From: SKLM01 sp964514285
GTDB taxonomy: Bacteria; Chloroflexota; Anaerolineae; B4-G1
Assembly: GCA_964514285.1 (NCBI GenBank)
Contig: CAZEQC010000011.1
Coordinates: forward strand, 1 to 64,000
Direction of reading: 5' to 3'
Length of the DNA: 64,000 nucleotides
The notes under the pieces are model-generated. The model worked only from the letters and a program-made list of their open reading frames with translations. It was not told where the DNA came from and did not search any database. A program made the position numbers and the translations under genes. Each line of letters starts with the position of its first letter. Within the stretch, counting starts at the first letter, position 1. Shown piece after piece: positions 20,388 through 28,616 of this stretch.

Positions 20388-21860
20388 ATGCTGACCAATA
20401 ACGACATTCTGGTCCTGGGCTTGCTATTGGACCGTCCTATGCATGGCTATGAGATCAACCGGCACGTAAGCAATGAGAGCGTGCGTACCTGGTTTGACAT
20501 CAGCACAGCTGCCATCTACTACTCACTCAACAAGCTGCGCCGCGAGGGTCTTGTCTCTGAGACTCACTCTGGCAGTCGTGGAGAGAAGAGCGTCTACCGC
20601 GTGACGGAAAAGGGCCGAGAGCACTTCTTCCGCGGCATGGAGAACGTCCTGGCCTCCCAAGAACCGGTTCAGTTTGAGTACGACTTGGGAATCTTCCTGC
20701 TGAATAGACTCCCACGCAAGCGAGCGTTGGGGCTTTTGAAGCAGCGAATGGCCTTTCTCCAGCAGCACCATTCCAGACTGGACCGGCTCGTAGAGAAGGA
20801 GCGTTCATCAGGAGAAACCCTGCGCGTCGCCATCCTTGAGCACGCGTCGTCGTGCACCCGGGTTGAGAGGCAGTGGCTGGGGAGCATCGTCAAGCACCTG
20901 CAGGACGAAGAGGAAGAAGGCGGCGAGTACGGTGGACTCATGCAGCTCTCGGGCAGTTTACACGAGTTCCACCTTCCCAATCTGATCAAGCTCGTAGCGT
21001 CTGGTAAGCACAGCGGTACGCTGTCGGTCACGGACGATACGCATCAGCGAACCATCTCCTTTCAAGAAGGGGATCCCGTCTGCGCAACTTCCCACCGCCC
21101 CTATGGTGAGGTTAAGGATCCCGACAAAGTTCTCAAAGACATCTACGACCTGTTCCGTTGGCAGGAAGGGGCCTTCACGCTCGATCAGCGGATGAAGCCG
21201 CACGAAGGGTGCACGGTGCTCACTATGAGCGCTCATGATCTGATCCTGGCCGGGGCCAGATGGGTCGACAACTGGTCGACGATCCAGCAAGTCATTCCCT
21301 CGGCCGAAACCGTGTTCGAGCATCGCGACGGGCCGGTAGAGGCCCGCGAACTGGACCTGACTGACGTCGAGGAGCAGGTGTATGAGGCGCTGGATGGCCT
21401 GAGAGATGTCTCGGATGTGGCCAGGCTTTGCAACCTCACGGAATTCGAGGCGAGTAAGAGCCTCTATGGCCTCTGTACCGTGGGCCTGGTTCGTCCGGGC
21501 GACCGGGGCAAGATCCGCCTGCGGCGGGTGTTCCGAGAATTCGCGGAGCTGATGTGCCGGGCAACGATCCCCTACCGGGAGTCTCCTAACGATTTCACCT
21601 GTGAACGAGAGGTCAACCAGCAATGCCAGGACCTGCCGGTGCGATTCGTGGCCAGCCGGATCGAGGATCAAACGGATCCAGCCCTGAGCACTGAGGAACT
21701 GGCTGATATCTATCGAACGTTCTTGACAACGCAGTACGGCGTCGTCAGGGAGCGATTTGGCGATGAAACCGCTGCTGAGTTACGCGAGCAAGTCAGAGAA
21801 CGGATCAATCCCAGCTTGAGGGGAGCGCTGGCTGAGCACGAGTTATTGGCCTCGTCTTAA
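20388..21860 (+). CDS. PadR-type regulator fused to a DUF4388 domain
   Basis: A 490-residue protein. Residues 1-180 are a PadR regulator: a winged helix starting ILVLGLLLDRPMHGYEI, then RREGLVSETHSGSRGEKSVY in the wing, and a C-terminal helical dimerisation part. Residues of about 185-300 match DUF4388 (PATAN-type): GSLHEFHLPNLIKLV, then SGTLSV, FQEGDPV and the FRWQEGAFTL motif. A second winged-helix-like part (DVSDVARLCNLTEFEASKSLYGL) follows. DUF4388 is common in bacterial signalling proteins and its ligand is unknown. The gene lies between two multihaem cytochrome loci and is divergent from one, so it probably controls them. No clear Shine-Dalgarno precedes the ATG. Confidence 0.85.
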   Translation: MLTNNDILVLGLLLDRPMHGYEINRHVSNESVRTWFDISTAAIYYSLNKLRREGLVSETHSGSRGEKSVYRVTEKGREHFFRGMENVLASQEPVQFEYDLGIFLLNRLPRKRALGLLKQRMAFLQQHHSRLDRLVEKERSSGETLRVAILEHASSCTRVERQWLGSIVKHLQDEEEEGGEYGGLMQLSGSLHEFHLPNLIKLVASGKHSGTLSVTDDTHQRTISFQEGDPVCATSHRPYGEVKDPDKVLKDIYDLFRWQEGAFTLDQRMKPHEGCTVLTMSAHDLILAGARWVDNWSTIQQVIPSAETVFEHRDGPVEARELDLTDVEEQVYEALDGLRDVSDVARLCNLTEFEASKSLYGLCTVGLVRPGDRGKIRLRRVFREFAELMCRATIPYRESPNDFTCEREVNQQCQDLPVRFVASRIEDQTDPALSTEELADIYRTFLTTQYGVVRERFGDETAAELREQVRERINPSLRGALAEHELLASS

Positions 21861-21984
21861 CGGGCGCCCGCGCCTCCTGCTGGCGACGCGCTAGAATCGT
21901 AGACCTTCTTTCGTACTGCGGGCCGCCCCCGCGGCAGCTAGTCGCGCACGAAGGTGTCAGCACCCAGCATGGCAAAGCCTTCGC

Positions 21985-22014
21985 AGGCCCCTGTCGGTCC
22001 CCCGACAGGGGCCT
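21985..22014. terminator. Strong hairpin terminator between convergent genes
   Basis: Perfect 13-base inverted repeat (arms 21985-21997 and 22002-22014) with a four-base loop. It sits between the stops of the PadR-DUF4388 gene and the decahaem gene and could end transcription from both sides. The T-tract is minimal. Confidence 0.7.
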
Positions 22015-22057
22015 CTTGATGCAAGGCGGGCGTTAGGGCGAGAAGAGGATCACTCTG

Positions 22058-24214
22058 TCACTCACCCGTTGGGCGAACCAGGCCCTCCACGTCAGCTTCC
22101 AAATCCATCAAGCTATCGTAGAGCACTTGGAGGACGTACTGAGCGTTGTGTATGTAGGCACCGGGATCCTTCGTGGCGTACTGGTAATTGTAAGCCGCCT
22201 TAAGGAGTCGCGGCGTCCACGTCGTATAGCGGTTGCCGTAGTTGGCTTCACCAGGATCAACCTCACCGTTTCCGTTCCCGTCGACGAAGAAGTAGGGGTA
22301 GGCGTGGCCGTCGTAGATAAGCGGCGTTCCGACCACCTCCTCGGCATAGGCCTGGATGGCGGGGTAGAGCAGCTGATGCATCGTCTCGATCTCGCCAGCG
22401 ATACCCTCGCCTATGTCACCATCCCCGTCGAAGTCAACCTCCGTCTCTCGGATGGCACGTAGGCGGTTCTCGCCGCCAACACCATCGTGACAGACAGCGC
22501 AGGCCTCGGTGGTTACGTTCAGGCCATGCGGCTCGTGACACTCGACACACACATCGTGACTCTCTTCATGAGCGAATCTACCTACGTACGATTGACCTTC
22601 GTACTCGTAGGCTCCCTTGGCTTCGGTGCCGAACGCTGTGGCAGCCGCAGCGAAGTAATGAACATTGAGAAAACGCAAGCTTTCAGCAACGGCGTCCGGT
22701 TCTAATCCTGCCGTCGCTCTCCTCACGCTGACGGTAGATTCACGACCCTGGTGACATTGGAGGCAGACATTGGACGCCGCCTCCTCCCCGAAGCTGACCG
22801 ACTCACCACTGGGGAACGTCACGCTGGCTATAGCTGGCATGCTGTAGCCTGGAACGGCGTCGTGGCACGTCCGACACTCAAAGCCGTTGGCTATCGGCTC
22901 TGAGACATTGACGCCTTCTGCCAAGTAGGTCGGCAGGCCAGTGGCCGAGTGGCACTTGGCACACGAGCCCGGGACCACGCTGTCCTCGTCCCAGTGCCGG
23001 AAGGACTCGGATGAACCATCGAAGTGCCCGATGTCGGTACGGACGAGACCTTCGACTCTGTTCGCGTCGAGATCCTCGATGGCGTCGTAGAGCAGTTCGA
23101 TGTGGTACTTGCCGCCATGAGCGTAGTTGCCAGGATCCTTGATGGACGTCTGATAGTTGTAGGCAGCCTTGAGGAGGCGTGGCGTCCAAGACACATAACG
23201 ATTGCCGTAGTTGGCCTCTTCATCGTCGATCTCGCCGTTGCCGTTTTTATCATTGAAGAAGTAGGGGTAGGCGGCGCTATCGTAGACGATGGGCGCCCCG
23301 GCTACATCGATAGCATAGGTCTGGATGGCCTCAAGGAGGGTCTCCTGCAAACCCTCGATCTCGTAGTAAACGCCTTCCTGAACGTCGCCGTCGCCGTCGT
23401 AATCCTCGGTGGAACCCTGCAGTCGAACGTCTCTGAGATCCTCCAAGCTGTCGGCACCAGGATGACATCCCGTACAGGTTTCCCACTCGATCTCCAGGGA
23501 GTGTGCATCGTGACACCCAAAGCAAGTGTCGAACGCTTCGACATGTGCGAACCTGGCATCGTACATCTTGCCTTCGTACTGGTAGCCACCCTGAGCGATT
23601 GTCCCGAGCCGGCTGGCGGCTGCTGCGTAGTAATGGATGTTGACGAACCCGAGGTCCTCGCTCACTGTGTCGGCATCGACCCCGGCCTCCTCGATGGCGC
23701 CGCTAACTGAGTCAGTGGAGGCACGGCCCTGATGACACTGATAGCAGCGAGCCTCAGCACCCAGCCCTGTCACCTCGACTCCGGACGGGAAAGTCACGCT
23801 GGTCATTGTCGTGGCAGCTTCGTTGTGGCAGACCATGCAGTTGATCACTGTATCGACAGCTGCAGCCTTGTCCACCACGCCGGCCTCGGTCCCGTCTATT
23901 CCAAGGAAGTCCTTGTATCCGGGAGCGCTATGACACTTGGCACAGCTCGTGGGTACCTCCGGTGGGTCCTCTTCGTCCCAGTGCCGGAAAGCCTCGGCGG
24001 CCTTGTCCGCGTGCCCCGAAGCGGCCCACAGGTCCTGAAAAGGAACCTCTGCCGCCGGTTCCGCAGCATCGGGAGTCGAGGGAGTGGGGCACTCAGGACA
24101 TTCGGGGGTGGGAGGGCACGGGGTCGCAGTCGCGCCCCCACCGCAAGCGGTCAGAAAGAGACCTATGATCAGGAATGAACAGAGCGATGCCGGTTTTCCA
24201 AGGATTTCTCTCAT
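22058..24214 (-). CDS. Decahaem c-type cytochrome lipoprotein with duplicated five-haem module
   Basis: A 718-residue lipoprotein (lipobox LTAC) with a short Cys/Pro-rich stalk. The body is two similar halves of about 330 residues. Each starts with FRHWDE followed by SCAKCHSA, holds five CxxCH motifs and has two Asp/Gly-rich loops like EF-hand or dockerin calcium sites (DGDGD; D-x-N-G-N-G-E). Each half ends with a helical W-TPRLLKAAYNYQ segment. It is probably a surface or periplasmic electron carrier. Calcium binding is inferred from the loops alone. The start is supported by a GAGG four bases before the ATG. It is transcribed towards PadR-DUF4388 and depends on the Ccm system encoded downstream of it on the other strand. 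Confidence 0.9.
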   Translation of the reverse strand: MREILGKPASLCSFLIIGLFLTACGGGATATPCPPTPECPECPTPSTPDAAEPAAEVPFQDLWAASGHADKAAEAFRHWDEEDPPEVPTSCAKCHSAPGYKDFLGIDGTEAGVVDKAAAVDTVINCMVCHNEAATTMTSVTFPSGVEVTGLGAEARCYQCHQGRASTDSVSGAIEEAGVDADTVSEDLGFVNIHYYAAAASRLGTIAQGGYQYEGKMYDARFAHVEAFDTCFGCHDAHSLEIEWETCTGCHPGADSLEDLRDVRLQGSTEDYDGDGDVQEGVYYEIEGLQETLLEAIQTYAIDVAGAPIVYDSAAYPYFFNDKNGNGEIDDEEANYGNRYVSWTPRLLKAAYNYQTSIKDPGNYAHGGKYHIELLYDAIEDLDANRVEGLVRTDIGHFDGSSESFRHWDEDSVVPGSCAKCHSATGLPTYLAEGVNVSEPIANGFECRTCHDAVPGYSMPAIASVTFPSGESVSFGEEAASNVCLQCHQGRESTVSVRRATAGLEPDAVAESLRFLNVHYFAAAATAFGTEAKGAYEYEGQSYVGRFAHEESHDVCVECHEPHGLNVTTEACAVCHDGVGGENRLRAIRETEVDFDGDGDIGEGIAGEIETMHQLLYPAIQAYAEEVVGTPLIYDGHAYPYFFVDGNGNGEVDPGEANYGNRYTTWTPRLLKAAYNYQYATKDPGAYIHNAQYVLQVLYDSLMDLEADVEGLVRPTGE

Positions 24215-24482
24215 CGCACCTCACTTTTACTCAGGTTGGCCGGCGCGGAAGAAGCTCCGCGCTGCGGAGTCCGCTCCGCCTCATGGAGCGGCTGACAAGC
24301 GCTACCTAATCTAGTGTACCATGCTCTGCTCTAGTTTACCATGCTCAGCGCCATAGATGGTTTGTCTCTGGTTGGAGAACAGGTCGGGTTTGTTTCTGAC
24401 ATTCGTTTGGATGCTGCTATTCCTTGGCCGGCGCGCTGATCGATGAGCCTCGGACGGCAGAGCGACGCGACGATCTCTCAGC
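24215..24482. promoter_or_regulatory. Upstream region of the decahaem gene, with hairpins and a tandem repeat
   Basis: Gene-free. It holds two adjacent short hairpins (CTCCGC/GCGGAG at 24255-24269 and CCGCTCC/GGAGCGG at 24271-24291) in the likely leader of the decahaem gene, and a tandem 20-base repeat (24311-24350). No clear promoter for the minus strand was found. Confidence 0.45.
24311..24350. repeat. Two tandem 20-base units upstream of the decahaem gene
   Basis: The 16-mer CTAGTGTACCATGCTC (24311-24326) returns with one mismatch at 24331-24346. The 20-base period, about two helix turns, would place two regulator dimers on one face of the DNA. Confidence 0.55.
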
Positions 24483-24510
24483 TTGCCATTACAGAGATAC
24501 GTGCTATGAT
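24483..24510 (+). promoter_or_regulatory. Promoter of the arsR-oxidoreductase operon
   Basis: TTGCCA (24483-24488), 16-base spacer and TATGAT (24505-24510) with extended -10 TGC. Transcription would start near 24517, giving a leader of about 22 bases. Confidence 0.7.
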
Positions 24511-24523
24511 CTAGGCCTGTAAG

Positions 24524-24539
24524 TATTCAAATATTTCGA
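24524..24539. promoter_or_regulatory. Candidate ArsR/SmtB-type operator
   Basis: The AT-rich imperfect palindrome TCAAATATTTCGA (24527-24539) lies between the predicted transcript start and the ArsR start codon. It resembles sites bound by ArsR/SmtB regulators, so the gene may repress itself. Confidence 0.4.
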
Positions 24540-24922
24540 TGGAATGGCATCAGCTTATGGAAACATCGCTTCAGCGAGAGATTCAACTGCTTCATGCCGA
24601 AATCTGTCAGGCCCTGGCGGATCCCAAACGCATTGCCCTGCTCTACACATTGGATAAGAAGCGTCAATGCGTCAAGGAATTGGCCGAGGCCCTCGACGTC
24701 CCTCAGCCGACCGTGTCCTATCATCTCAAAATCCTGCGAGAACGAGGCCTGGCAGCGGCAGAACCAGATGGTACGACGGTCTACTACTCGCTGACCGATC
24801 GGCGGATTATCGAGGCGCTAGACACGCTGCGCGCAATGCTGGCCGACAACCTGGCACGGCAAGCGAAGCTGATGCGGGGAGCACAGGAACCAGATCACTC
24901 AGATTCAGAAGAAGGGGGTTAG
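24539..24922 (+). CDS. ArsR family winged-helix regulator
   Basis: A 127-residue ArsR/SmtB-type repressor. Helix-turn-helix residues are seen at about 20-85: ALADPKRIALLYTL, then CVKELAEALDVPQPTVSYHLKILRE split around the recognition helix and followed by a VYYSL wing. The usual ELCVC-type metal box is replaced by KKRQCVKEL with one Cys, so classical metal sensing is uncertain. The C-terminal tail is acidic. No Shine-Dalgarno is present between the promoter and the ATG. The next gene starts one base after its stop, so it probably controls the oxidoreductase. Confidence 0.88.
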   Translation: MEWHQLMETSLQREIQLLHAEICQALADPKRIALLYTLDKKRQCVKELAEALDVPQPTVSYHLKILRERGLAAAEPDGTTVYYSLTDRRIIEALDTLRAMLADNLARQAKLMRGAQEPDHSDSEEGG

Positions 24923-24923
24923 G

Positions 24924-27900
24924 GTGGGGCTTACAGCCGAACAAGTAGGCTGGCTACGCCAGCGATTTGGCCAGCGGGTTAGCACTGATTTGATGGAGCG
25001 GGAGATATACAGCCACGACGTCGGCGTTATGCCACCGCTAGTGAAGCCGTTGATTGGGAAAGCCGTTGCCGATGCCGTTGTCCAGCCACAGGATGAGGAT
25101 GACGTGTTGGGTTTGGTGCGATGGGCGAACGAGACGCGTGTGCCGCTGATCCCGCGAGGGAAGGCGACCTCGGGCTACGGCGGCGTCTTGCCCGTTGAGG
25201 GCGGGGTAACCGTTGACTTCTGGCAGATGAGACGGCTCCTCAGCGTCGACGTGGAGGCATTGACGGTGACGGTTGAGCCTGGCATCGTTTGGGAGGATTT
25301 AGCGGACGAGTTGGCAAAGGAAGACCTGGCCCTGCGTCTCTATCCATCCAGCGCGCCCTCTTCCACGGTTGGTGGATGGCTCGCGCAGGGCGGGTTTGGA
25401 TACGGTAGCTTCGAATACGGCGCTTTTCCAGATAACGTCGTCTCGGCGCGCGTCGTGCTGCCAAGTGGAGAAGTGCAGACGTTTGAAGGGAACAACCTCG
25501 ACTTGATCGCCGACGCTGAGGGGATCACGGGTATCATCACGGAGGTGACGCTCCGCCTACGCCCCGCGGAGCCGGAGCGGGTCATCGGAGCCCGCTTCGC
25601 CGAGCCCGATCAACTGGCGCAAGCGCTCCAGACCATCGTCGATCACGATCTGCCGCTCTGGTCGGTCAGCTTCATCAACCCCGAGATGGCTGCGATGAAG
25701 AACATGCGGCCGCCGAAGATGGAGCACGGAGAGCCAGTCGACGAGGCCCGTCCGGAGATTCCTGAGGGGTACACTGCTGTCTTCGTTTTCGGGGCGTCTG
25801 GTGCAGATCAGGTCGAGGAAGCGCTGGCGACAATCGTAGACCGCAGCGGGGGGGAGTTGATCGACCGGTCCCTGGCGGAGCACGAGTGGGGCGAGCGGTT
25901 CTCCATTATGCACGTGAAGCGCCTAGGCCCCTCGCTCATTCCCACGGAAGTTGTGGTGCCGCTAGGAAGGCTCGGGCAAGCGCTGAGCGACATCGAGGGC
26001 AGCATCCGCCTCCCGTTGGTGATTGAGGGAATGGTGGCTAAAGGAGAGGATGATCCCGAGGTGGTGCTGCTGGGGTTCATTCCACACGATGAACGGAGTC
26101 TGGGGTACAACCTCGCCTTTGGGCTCTCCCTATCGGCCATCAAGCAGGCTAAGAAGCACGGTGGGCGGGTTTATGGGAGCGGTCTCTACTTCGCTCACGA
26201 AGCAGAGGCCATCTTGGGCGCAGAGAGGATCGAGAAGCTGAAGGCTTTCAAGAAGGAGATCGATCCAAACAAGGTTATGAACCCTGGCAAGGTGCTGGGG
26301 AACGGCAGATTGCTGGGTTCGTTCATGCAGCTTGCTGGAGCCTTCGAACCGCTGGTCCGCAGCGTGGGCAACCTAGCCAAGATGCCCGTTGGGGAGCGGA
26401 TTGAGGGTGCCGGGCGACGGGGCGTGCCCGACGAGGTAGCCTGGTATGCTTACACGTGCGCTCAGTGCGGCTACTGTGTGGATCCCTGCGACCAGTTCTA
26501 TGGACGGGGTTGGGAATCCGAATCGCCGAGGGCCAAATGGTTCTTCCTCAAGGAGTATATGGCTGGTCGAGCTGAGCTGACGCAGGCGTGGGTCGACAAG
26601 TTCATCGCCTGTACCACGTGTGAGCTCTGCAACGTCGAATGCCCGCTGGAGCTGCCCAATGAGCCGAGCTGGCTCACGATGCGAGGCGAGCTGATTCACG
26701 AGCGTGAGGAGCTCACTTTCCCACCCTTCGAGATTATGCGGGCCAGCTTGAGGAAGGAGCACAACATCTGGGGCTCCTACCGCAGCGATCGAGCGGACTG
26801 GGCCGAAGCGGGTCTCGACCAGCTGCCCGAGGAGGCCGAGATATGCTACTTCCCTGGGTGCACTGCCTCCTATGTGGAACAAGATATCGCTCAGTCGACC
26901 GCGTGCTTGATGCACAAGGCAGGAGTATCGTTCACGTACCTGGGCGAGGACGAGGCGTGCTGCGGCATCCCTATGCTCATGGCCGGCCTATGGGACACGT
27001 GGGAAGAGATTATGCGCCACAACATCGAGGCTATGAAGGAACGGGGTGTGAAGACCGTCGTCACCTCGTGCCCAGCCTGCTGGCTGGTTTGGAAGGAATA
27101 CTACCCCCGGTGGGCCGAGAATCTGAACATCGACTACCCCTTCGAAGCCAAGCACTATTCGGAGGTCCTGGCCGAGCGGGTTCGAACCGGTGACCTGGTC
27201 TTCGACAAACCGGTTGACATGCGCGTGACATGGCACGATTCCTGCCACATGGGCCGCGCGGGTGGCATCTACGAGCCGCCGCGGGAGCTGCTCCAGGCCA
27301 TACCAGGCCTGGAGTTCGTGGAGATGGAGCACAACCGTGAGAAAGGTCATTGCTGCGGATCCGTGATGAGCCTGGTTGCCGATCCCCCGGCGGCTAGGCG
27401 GATCGGCGATGTGCGACTGCGCGAGGCGGACGACGTAGCGGCAGATGCGGTGGTCACCTCCTGTCCCTGCTGTGAAGTCCAGCTACGAGTGACGGCAGAG
27501 AAGACAGACCGCGATTTACCCATCGTTGACCTGGGCGCCATAGCGTGTGATGCAGCGGGGGTGCAGCATCCTGACTCCACGGCGTACGCACTGGAGATGT
27601 GGGCCACGTTTGAGGCCATGATCAACTTGCTCAATCCACAGCCTATGGCGGATCTTATGGTCGACATCCTCCCACAGATGGTGGATGCGATGCCCTACGG
27701 TATGGGGGGCATGATGCGCGCTATAGGTCAGATGCCCGGCGGTGGGACAGTCCTCAGGGCGATGAAACCTCTCTTTCCAACGCTCTTCCCGATGCTTATG
27801 CCGGCTATGATGCCGAAGGTGATGCCGGATATGCTGCAAGCCGTGGAAGAACGCGTCCCTATGCCGGAGCATATGAGAGAACAGATGCCGGATCTGATGC

Positions 27901-27995
27901 CGATGTCGATGGAGAACCTGATGCCCAAGATGCTACCGGCGATCGTGCCCTTGATCAGCGACCCCTTGATCACCTACCTACAAGAAGGTGCCTGA
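24924..27995 (+). CDS. FAD-linked oxidase fused to 4Fe-4S and double CCG domains, with Met/Pro-rich tail
   Basis: A 1023-residue fusion. Residues of about 30-210 are an FAD-binding_4 (PCMH-type) domain (PLIPRGKATSGYGG, then WLAQGGFGYGSFEYG), followed by the FAD-oxidase C-terminal domain to about 470. Two ferredoxin motifs (CAQCGYCVDPC and CTTCELCNVEC) and two CCG domains (CCGIPM near 680 and CCGSVM near 815) follow. This is the combination of GlcD and GlcF, or of D-lactate dehydrogenase-type enzymes, which oxidise 2-hydroxy acids and pass electrons to quinone or other carriers. The substrate is not decided. The last 118 residues contain 23 Met and many MP pairs and match no domain I know. It starts with GTG, preceded by AAGGGGG. 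Confidence 0.85.
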   Translation: MGLTAEQVGWLRQRFGQRVSTDLMEREIYSHDVGVMPPLVKPLIGKAVADAVVQPQDEDDVLGLVRWANETRVPLIPRGKATSGYGGVLPVEGGVTVDFWQMRRLLSVDVEALTVTVEPGIVWEDLADELAKEDLALRLYPSSAPSSTVGGWLAQGGFGYGSFEYGAFPDNVVSARVVLPSGEVQTFEGNNLDLIADAEGITGIITEVTLRLRPAEPERVIGARFAEPDQLAQALQTIVDHDLPLWSVSFINPEMAAMKNMRPPKMEHGEPVDEARPEIPEGYTAVFVFGASGADQVEEALATIVDRSGGELIDRSLAEHEWGERFSIMHVKRLGPSLIPTEVVVPLGRLGQALSDIEGSIRLPLVIEGMVAKGEDDPEVVLLGFIPHDERSLGYNLAFGLSLSAIKQAKKHGGRVYGSGLYFAHEAEAILGAERIEKLKAFKKEIDPNKVMNPGKVLGNGRLLGSFMQLAGAFEPLVRSVGNLAKMPVGERIEGAGRRGVPDEVAWYAYTCAQCGYCVDPCDQFYGRGWESESPRAKWFFLKEYMAGRAELTQAWVDKFIACTTCELCNVECPLELPNEPSWLTMRGELIHEREELTFPPFEIMRASLRKEHNIWGSYRSDRADWAEAGLDQLPEEAEICYFPGCTASYVEQDIAQSTACLMHKAGVSFTYLGEDEACCGIPMLMAGLWDTWEEIMRHNIEAMKERGVKTVVTSCPACWLVWKEYYPRWAENLNIDYPFEAKHYSEVLAERVRTGDLVFDKPVDMRVTWHDSCHMGRAGGIYEPPRELLQAIPGLEFVEMEHNREKGHCCGSVMSLVADPPAARRIGDVRLREADDVAADAVVTSCPCCEVQLRVTAEKTDRDLPIVDLGAIACDAAGVQHPDSTAYALEMWATFEAMINLLNPQPMADLMVDILPQMVDAMPYGMGGMMRAIGQMPGGGTVLRAMKPLFPTLFPMLMPAMMPKVMPDMLQAVEERVPMPEHMREQMPDLMPMSMENLMPKMLPAIVPLISDPLITYLQEGA

Positions 27996-28029
27996 TGATC
28001 TTTGACGGGTATCAGCTTCCCCTACGACA

Positions 28030-28075
28030 CCTGAGGTGCAATTTCGTTGACAGCCCTCCTCAGGCGTGGTAGATT
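28030..28075 (+). promoter_or_regulatory. Promoter of the ccm operon with flanking inverted repeat
   Basis: TTGACA (28047-28052), 17-base spacer and TAGATT (28070-28075) with extended -10 TGG. An inverted repeat CCTGAGG (28030-28036)/CCTCAGG (28058-28064) brackets the -35 and may be an operator or the end of the preceding transcript. Confidence 0.65.
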
Positions 28076-28130
28076 TCTTCTGATTGTGGGAGTCTATGGC
28101 AATAGGACGATAGATTGAAGAGTATGACCA

Positions 28131-28616
28131 ATGACAGGTAAAATGAAGTATATCGTGGCAGGGTCGTTAATCGTAGCCGCGGTTGTGTACCTGATCGTAA
28201 CGAGCACCGGGAGCACGGCTCACTATTTCCTCACTATAGAGGAGATCCGGGCGATGGACCAGGAGGTCACCGACCGCCGGTTCACGGTCTCGGGGGCCGT
28301 TCTGGGGGAGACCATCGATTATGACTCCTCGCAGCCGCGCCTCACCTTCACCATCGTGCAGGTGCCCGGTGATCCAAAAGAGGTACAACGGGCCGGGGGG
28401 TTGGCGAAGGTCCTTCACGACGCTGTGAACAACCCGGATGCGCCGCGGCTGACGGTGGTTTATGAGGACGTGAAGCCCGACCTGCTGCAGCACGAATCGC
28501 AGGCCATCATCCGCGGTCAGCTGGGGGAGGACGGTCGGTTCTACGCCGATGAACTACTCCTCAAGTGCCCGACTCGGTATGAGGAGGGCGTGCCCGGGCA
28601 ATCTGAGGAGACCTGA
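28131..28616 (+). CDS. ccmE: Cytochrome c maturation haem chaperone CcmE (CxxxY type)
   Basis: A 161-residue protein with one N-terminal membrane helix (about 5-24) and an OB-fold domain (VSGAVLGETIDYD, then LTVVYEDVKPDLLQ and GQLGEDGRFYADELLLKC). CcmE carries haem between CcmC and CcmF. The usual covalent haem ligand His in HxxxY is Cys146 here (CPTRY, Tyr150), the CxxxY variant known from some archaea and bacteria. The start codon is one of two close ATGs (28131 or 28143), and no strong Shine-Dalgarno is seen. The stop overlaps the ccmF start (TGATG), which indicates translational coupling. Confidence 0.9.
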   Translation: MTGKMKYIVAGSLIVAAVVYLIVTSTGSTAHYFLTIEEIRAMDQEVTDRRFTVSGAVLGETIDYDSSQPRLTFTIVQVPGDPKEVQRAGGLAKVLHDAVNNPDAPRLTVVYEDVKPDLLQHESQAIIRGQLGEDGRFYADELLLKCPTRYEEGVPGQSEET

